From contig CAZQZC010000139.1 in assembly GCA_964597685.1 (NCBI GenBank), forward strand, positions 1-7,455: a stretch of DNA of 7,455 nt. The letters are read 5' to 3'. The stretch comes from JBCBTJ01 sp964597685 (GTDB lineage: Bacteria; Pseudomonadota; Alphaproteobacteria; Caulobacterales; Hyphomonadaceae). Position numbers and translations under genes: made by a program. Positions 5,085 through 7,455 of the stretch are shown in pieces. Position 1 is the stretch's first letter. Each line of letters opens with the position of its first letter. The notes under the pieces are model-generated. The model saw nothing but the letters and a program-made list of their open reading frames with translations. It was not told where the DNA came from and did no database searches.

Positions 5085-6236
5085 ATGGCAGGCCTTGACC
5101 GCGCGTTGAACATTGCGGATCTGCGCGCGTTGGCGCAGCGGCGGCTGCCGCGCATGGTGTTCGATTATATCGATGGCGGCGCGGAGGACGAGGTAACGCT
5201 CGCCCGCTCGGTCAGTCGCTATGACGATTACGAGCTGACCTGGAACGCCCTTGTCGATGTCGCGGACATCGACCTGTCGGCGCGCATCCTGGGCGCATCG
5301 TCGCGGCTGCCCTTTTTCATCTCGCCCACAGCGGCCTCCCGCCTGTTCCATCCCCGCGAAGGGGAGCTGGCGGTCGCCAAGGCCGCAGCGAAAGCCGGGA
5401 CAATCTATGCCTGCTCAACCATGGCGTCGCAAACTGTGGAGGACATTGCGGCTGTCTCCGACGGGCCGAAATGGGTGCAGGTCTATGTCTGGAACGACCG
5501 CCAGATCGTGGCGGATTTCCTCGCGCGGGCGAAGGCGGCGGGGTTCACGGGCTGCATCCTGACAGTCGACGTGCCGGTGGCCGGCAAGCGTGAGCGCGAT
5601 CCGCGCAACCATTTCAACATCCCGCCAAAGCTCAGCCTGCCGCTCGCCGCCCAGGTCCTGGCCCGGCCTGGATGGCTCTGGGATTTCGTGACGACGCCGA
5701 AGATGAGCGCGGCCAACTTCAAGGGCTTCGGCGATGGTCAGGACGTCATGTCCTTCATCGACAGCCAATTCTCCAAATCGGTCACCTGGGACGACGCGGC
5801 CTGGATGAAGTCGGTCTGGGGCGAGAATTTCGCCATCAAGGGGATCAGCCGGGCCGAGGACGCCGAACGTTGCGTCGAGGTTGGCGCGGATGCGGTTTGG
5901 ATCTCCAACCATGGCGGCCGCCAGCTTGATACATCAGTCCCGACGGTCGACTTGATCTCGGAAATCGCAGCGGCCGTGGATGGGCGGGCGGAGATCATCG
6001 TCGACGGCGGCGTGCGCCGCGGGGCCCATATTGCGAAGGCCCTGGCGTTGGGCGCGACGGGCGTCGCCATCGGGCGGGCCTGGCTCTACGGCCTCGGCGC
6101 GGGCGGGGAGGCGGGCGTGGCCAAGTCGCTCGCCATTCTGGAGGACGAGCTCCGCCGAACCCTGGCGCTGATGGGGGCGAGGTCGGCGGCTGCTCTCAAG
6201 CCCGACTTTGTCCGCGCCCCCGGCCGACGCCTATGA
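5085..6236 (+). CDS. FMN-dependent alpha-hydroxy-acid dehydrogenase/oxidase (LldD/glycolate oxidase family)
   Basis: A 383-residue TIM-barrel flavoenzyme that oxidises an L-2-hydroxy acid to the 2-oxo acid. Family residues are all present: FDYIDGGAEDE (26-36) with Tyr28, PTAASRLFHPREGELAVAKAA (81-101), VQVYVWNDR (131-139) with Tyr134, LTVDVPVAGKRERDPRN (159-175) with Asp162, AIKGIS (250-255) with Lys252, and SNHGGRQLD (274-282) with catalytic His276 and Arg279. FMN phosphate-site motifs are IVDGGVRRGAHIAKALALGA (305-324) and GRAWLYGLGAGGEAGV (330-345). The insert around 180-215 is long, as in membrane-associated lactate and mandelate dehydrogenases, so electrons may go to the respiratory chain instead of O2; that is inference. 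The substrate (lactate, glycolate, mandelate or other) is not decidable. The ATG has no visible ribosome site and sits behind an inverted repeat. The 3' end overlaps the convergent YciI-family gene by 6 bp. Confidence 0.95.
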   Translation: MAGLDRALNIADLRALAQRRLPRMVFDYIDGGAEDEVTLARSVSRYDDYELTWNALVDVADIDLSARILGASSRLPFFISPTAASRLFHPREGELAVAKAAAKAGTIYACSTMASQTVEDIAAVSDGPKWVQVYVWNDRQIVADFLARAKAAGFTGCILTVDVPVAGKRERDPRNHFNIPPKLSLPLAAQVLARPGWLWDFVTTPKMSAANFKGFGDGQDVMSFIDSQFSKSVTWDDAAWMKSVWGENFAIKGISRAEDAERCVEVGADAVWISNHGGRQLDTSVPTVDLISEIAAAVDGRAEIIVDGGVRRGAHIAKALALGATGVAIGRAWLYGLGAGGEAGVAKSLAILEDELRRTLALMGARSAAALKPDFVRAPGRRL

Positions 6237-6527
6237 CCGCGGACCATCTCCAATCGCCCAGCGGAATGGGCGGATCTCGACCGTATCGAACACTCCCGCC
6301 TTGGAATAGGGGTCGTCGGCCGCCCAGGCGCGCGCGGCGGCAAGGTCGTCGGCCTCGATGACAAAGGTGGAGCCCGCCATCGTTTCTCCATCGTCCTGGA
6401 AAACCGGTCCCGCCATCAGAACGATCGCGGCGTGATCGCCGACCCAGGCGAGATGGGCCTCCCTCGTCGCCAAGCGCAGGTCGAGCGCGCCCGCCTTGTC
6501 GCGGGCGTTGATCAGGAACAAGGGCAT
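6231..6527 (-). CDS. YciI-family protein
   Basis: A 98-residue single-domain YCII-related protein of normal size, cytoplasmic. The family pattern is clear: REAHLAWVGDH (22-32) with conserved His25, VLMAGPV (36-42), GSTFVIEADDL (52-62), DDPYSKAGVF (71-80) with Asp72, and the end VEIRPFRW (83-90). The family adopts a ferredoxin-like fold and is proposed to have a His-Asp active site, but no general reaction is established. The start codon lies 1 nt after the gpsA stop (TGACATG) with GGAGAG upstream inside gpsA, so it is translated with gpsA. From memory, a YciI gene directly after gpsA recurs in alphaproteobacteria. Its stop (6233-6231) lies inside the last sense codon of the convergent hydroxy-acid oxidase gene. 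Confidence 0.92.
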   Translation of the reverse strand: MPLFLINARDKAGALDLRLATREAHLAWVGDHAAIVLMAGPVFQDDGETMAGSTFVIEADDLAAARAWAADDPYSKAGVFDTVEIRPFRWAIGDGPRS

Positions 6528-6528
6528 G

Positions 6529-7455
6529 TCAGCTCTCCGGTTTGAAGGGGCGGTTTAGCAAGGCCTCCATGGCCCCGGCCACGCTCGCGCGGCCTGCAAT
6601 GACGTCATCGACGCTGGCGCAAATCGGCATGTCGACGTCGTGCCTTTCGGCAAGGGCGACGACGGCCGGCGCGGTCGCGGCGCCTTCGGTGACGCTACGG
6701 CGTTCGGCCAGGATCGCCTCGACCGCGCGCCCGCGGCCGAGCTCGATCCCGAAGCTCATGTTCCGCGATTGGGGGGATGAACATGTGAGGACAAGGTCGC
6801 CGAGCCCCGACAGGCCGGCAAGCGTCTCTCGCCGCCCGCCAACGGCGACGCCGAGCCGGGTCATTTCCGCAAAGCCGCGCGCAATCAAGGCTGCGTGGGC
6901 TGAGGCGCCGAGGCCCAGCCCCTCCACAATCCCGCAGGCGATGGCGAGGACGTTCTTCACCGCGCCGCCGATTTCCGCGCCGACCAGGTCGTCTGTCCAG
7001 TAAGGCCGGAACGTCGTCCGCCCGATCGCGTTCATCAAGGCGTCGCCCAACGCCCGGTCGCGGCACGCCAGCGTCACCGCCGTTGGCAGGCCGCGTGCGA
7101 CGTCGGCGGCGAAGGAGGGGCCGGAGAGAACGGCCTGCGCGGCGCTCGGCAGGATTTCGGCGACGATGTCCGTCATCAGGCTGAGCGTGTCCTGTTCAAC
7201 GCCTTTCGAGCACAAGACGATGGGGGTTTCGGTCTTCAGGTGCGGTTTGGCGCGCGCCAGGACGCTTCGGGCGTGTTGCGCCGGCGTGACGGTGAAGACG
7301 GCGTCCGCCGCGCCCAGTATCGAGATGTCCGTGGAAGCCGGCATGGCGGGAATGTCGACGCCGGGCAGGTAGAGTGGATTGCCCCGGCCGGCGCTGAGCG
7401 CTTCGGCGACCTCTGTCTCCATGGCCCAGACGGACACGTTCCGCCCCGCGAGCTT
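6529..7455 (-). CDS. gpsA: Glycerol-3-phosphate dehydrogenase [NAD(P)+], N-terminus outside the window
   Basis: The visible 308 residues belong to GpsA, which reduces dihydroxyacetone phosphate to sn-glycerol 3-phosphate in the cytoplasm for phospholipid synthesis. The frame is open through the right edge, so the GxGxxG loop and roughly the first 20 residues are missing from view. A GTG at 7437 is an internal Val (KLAGRNVSVWAME) and not the start. Counting from the edge, motifs are LCSKGVEQDT (81-90), LSGPSFAADVARGLPTA (110-126), GGAVKNVLAIACGIVEGLGLG (163-183) with the catalytic Lys167, LIARGFAEMTRLG (190-202), LAGLSGLGDLVLTCSSPQSRN (212-232) and TEGAATAPAV (256-265). Small departures from common consensus are Asp where SFAxEV usually has Glu, and ASAHAALIARG where NxRxALITRG is usual; neither touches the catalytic Lys. 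It is the upstream partner of the YciI-family gene, and its promoter and any upstream gene are off the window. Confidence 0.97.
   Translation of the reverse strand, partial: KLAGRNVSVWAMETEVAEALSAGRGNPLYLPGVDIPAMPASTDISILGAADAVFTVTPAQHARSVLARAKPHLKTETPIVLCSKGVEQDTLSLMTDIVAEILPSAAQAVLSGPSFAADVARGLPTAVTLACRDRALGDALMNAIGRTTFRPYWTDDLVGAEIGGAVKNVLAIACGIVEGLGLGASAHAALIARGFAEMTRLGVAVGGRRETLAGLSGLGDLVLTCSSPQSRNMSFGIELGRGRAVEAILAERRSVTEGAATAPAVVALAERHDVDMPICASVDDVIAGRASVAGAMEALLNRPFKPES
6533..6538 (-). promoter_or_regulatory. Ribosome-binding site of the YciI-family gene, inside gpsA
   Basis: Minus-strand GGAGAG, 5 nt before the ATG at 6527, lies within the last sense codons of gpsA. With the 1-nt gap between stop and start it indicates translational coupling. 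Confidence 0.6.

Noticed and set aside
7435..7437. GTG at 7437 as the start of gpsA.
   Set aside because: The frame continues to the window edge with the residues KLAGRN, and starting here would remove the NAD(P)-binding loop that every GpsA has.

Overview
The window reads as chromosomal DNA of a GC-rich proteobacterium, most likely an alphaproteobacterium. The main hints are high G+C at third codon positions and a gpsA gene coupled to a YciI-family gene. Genus and species cannot be read from the sequence. Genes are packed closely. I see no tRNA, rRNA, insertion sequence, integrase or CRISPR array.

Layout. Positions 1-335 hold no convincing complete protein gene. The left edge may contain the first codons of a minus-strand membrane protein (1-44). 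The plus strand then carries a run of short hairpins ending in a strong, clearly plus-directed intrinsic terminator (301-341), so an unidentified plus-strand transcript ends there. Next is a minus-strand pair: a fumarylacetoacetate-hydrolase-fold enzyme (1056-1889), followed after 18 nt by a small lipoprotein (336-1037) that looks like a metallo-beta-lactamase fold with its metal site lost. A 123-bp divergent intergenic region with palindromes separates this pair from a plus-strand DUF262-DUF1524 protein (2013-3677). That protein is a single-chain GmrSD-type, modification-dependent restriction candidate.

Downstream on the plus strand are three metabolic genes: a short-chain dehydrogenase/reductase (3759-4526), a RidA/YjgF-family protein (4621-5019) and an FMN-dependent alpha-hydroxy-acid dehydrogenase/oxidase (5085-6236). 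The gaps between them contain inverted and direct repeats. The last of these collides tail to tail, with a 6-bp overlap, with a minus-strand pair that enters from the right edge: gpsA (6529 to beyond 7455, N-terminus outside the window) and a YciI-family protein (6231-6527).

How the genes may work together. SDR, RidA-like and hydroxy-acid oxidase fit a small oxidation module: alcohol or hydroxy acid to keto acid, with an enamine/imine-handling or regulatory partner. The substrate is unknown. The FAH-fold enzyme points to breakdown of 2-oxo or beta-diketo acids, but it lies in a different transcription unit. The DUF262-DUF1524 gene is a solitary probable defence gene sitting among housekeeping and catabolic genes. 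The features most worth a second look are the unexplained structured transcript at 100-341, the pseudo-enzyme lipoprotein and the solitary defence gene. I did not find a clear multi-gene novel system.
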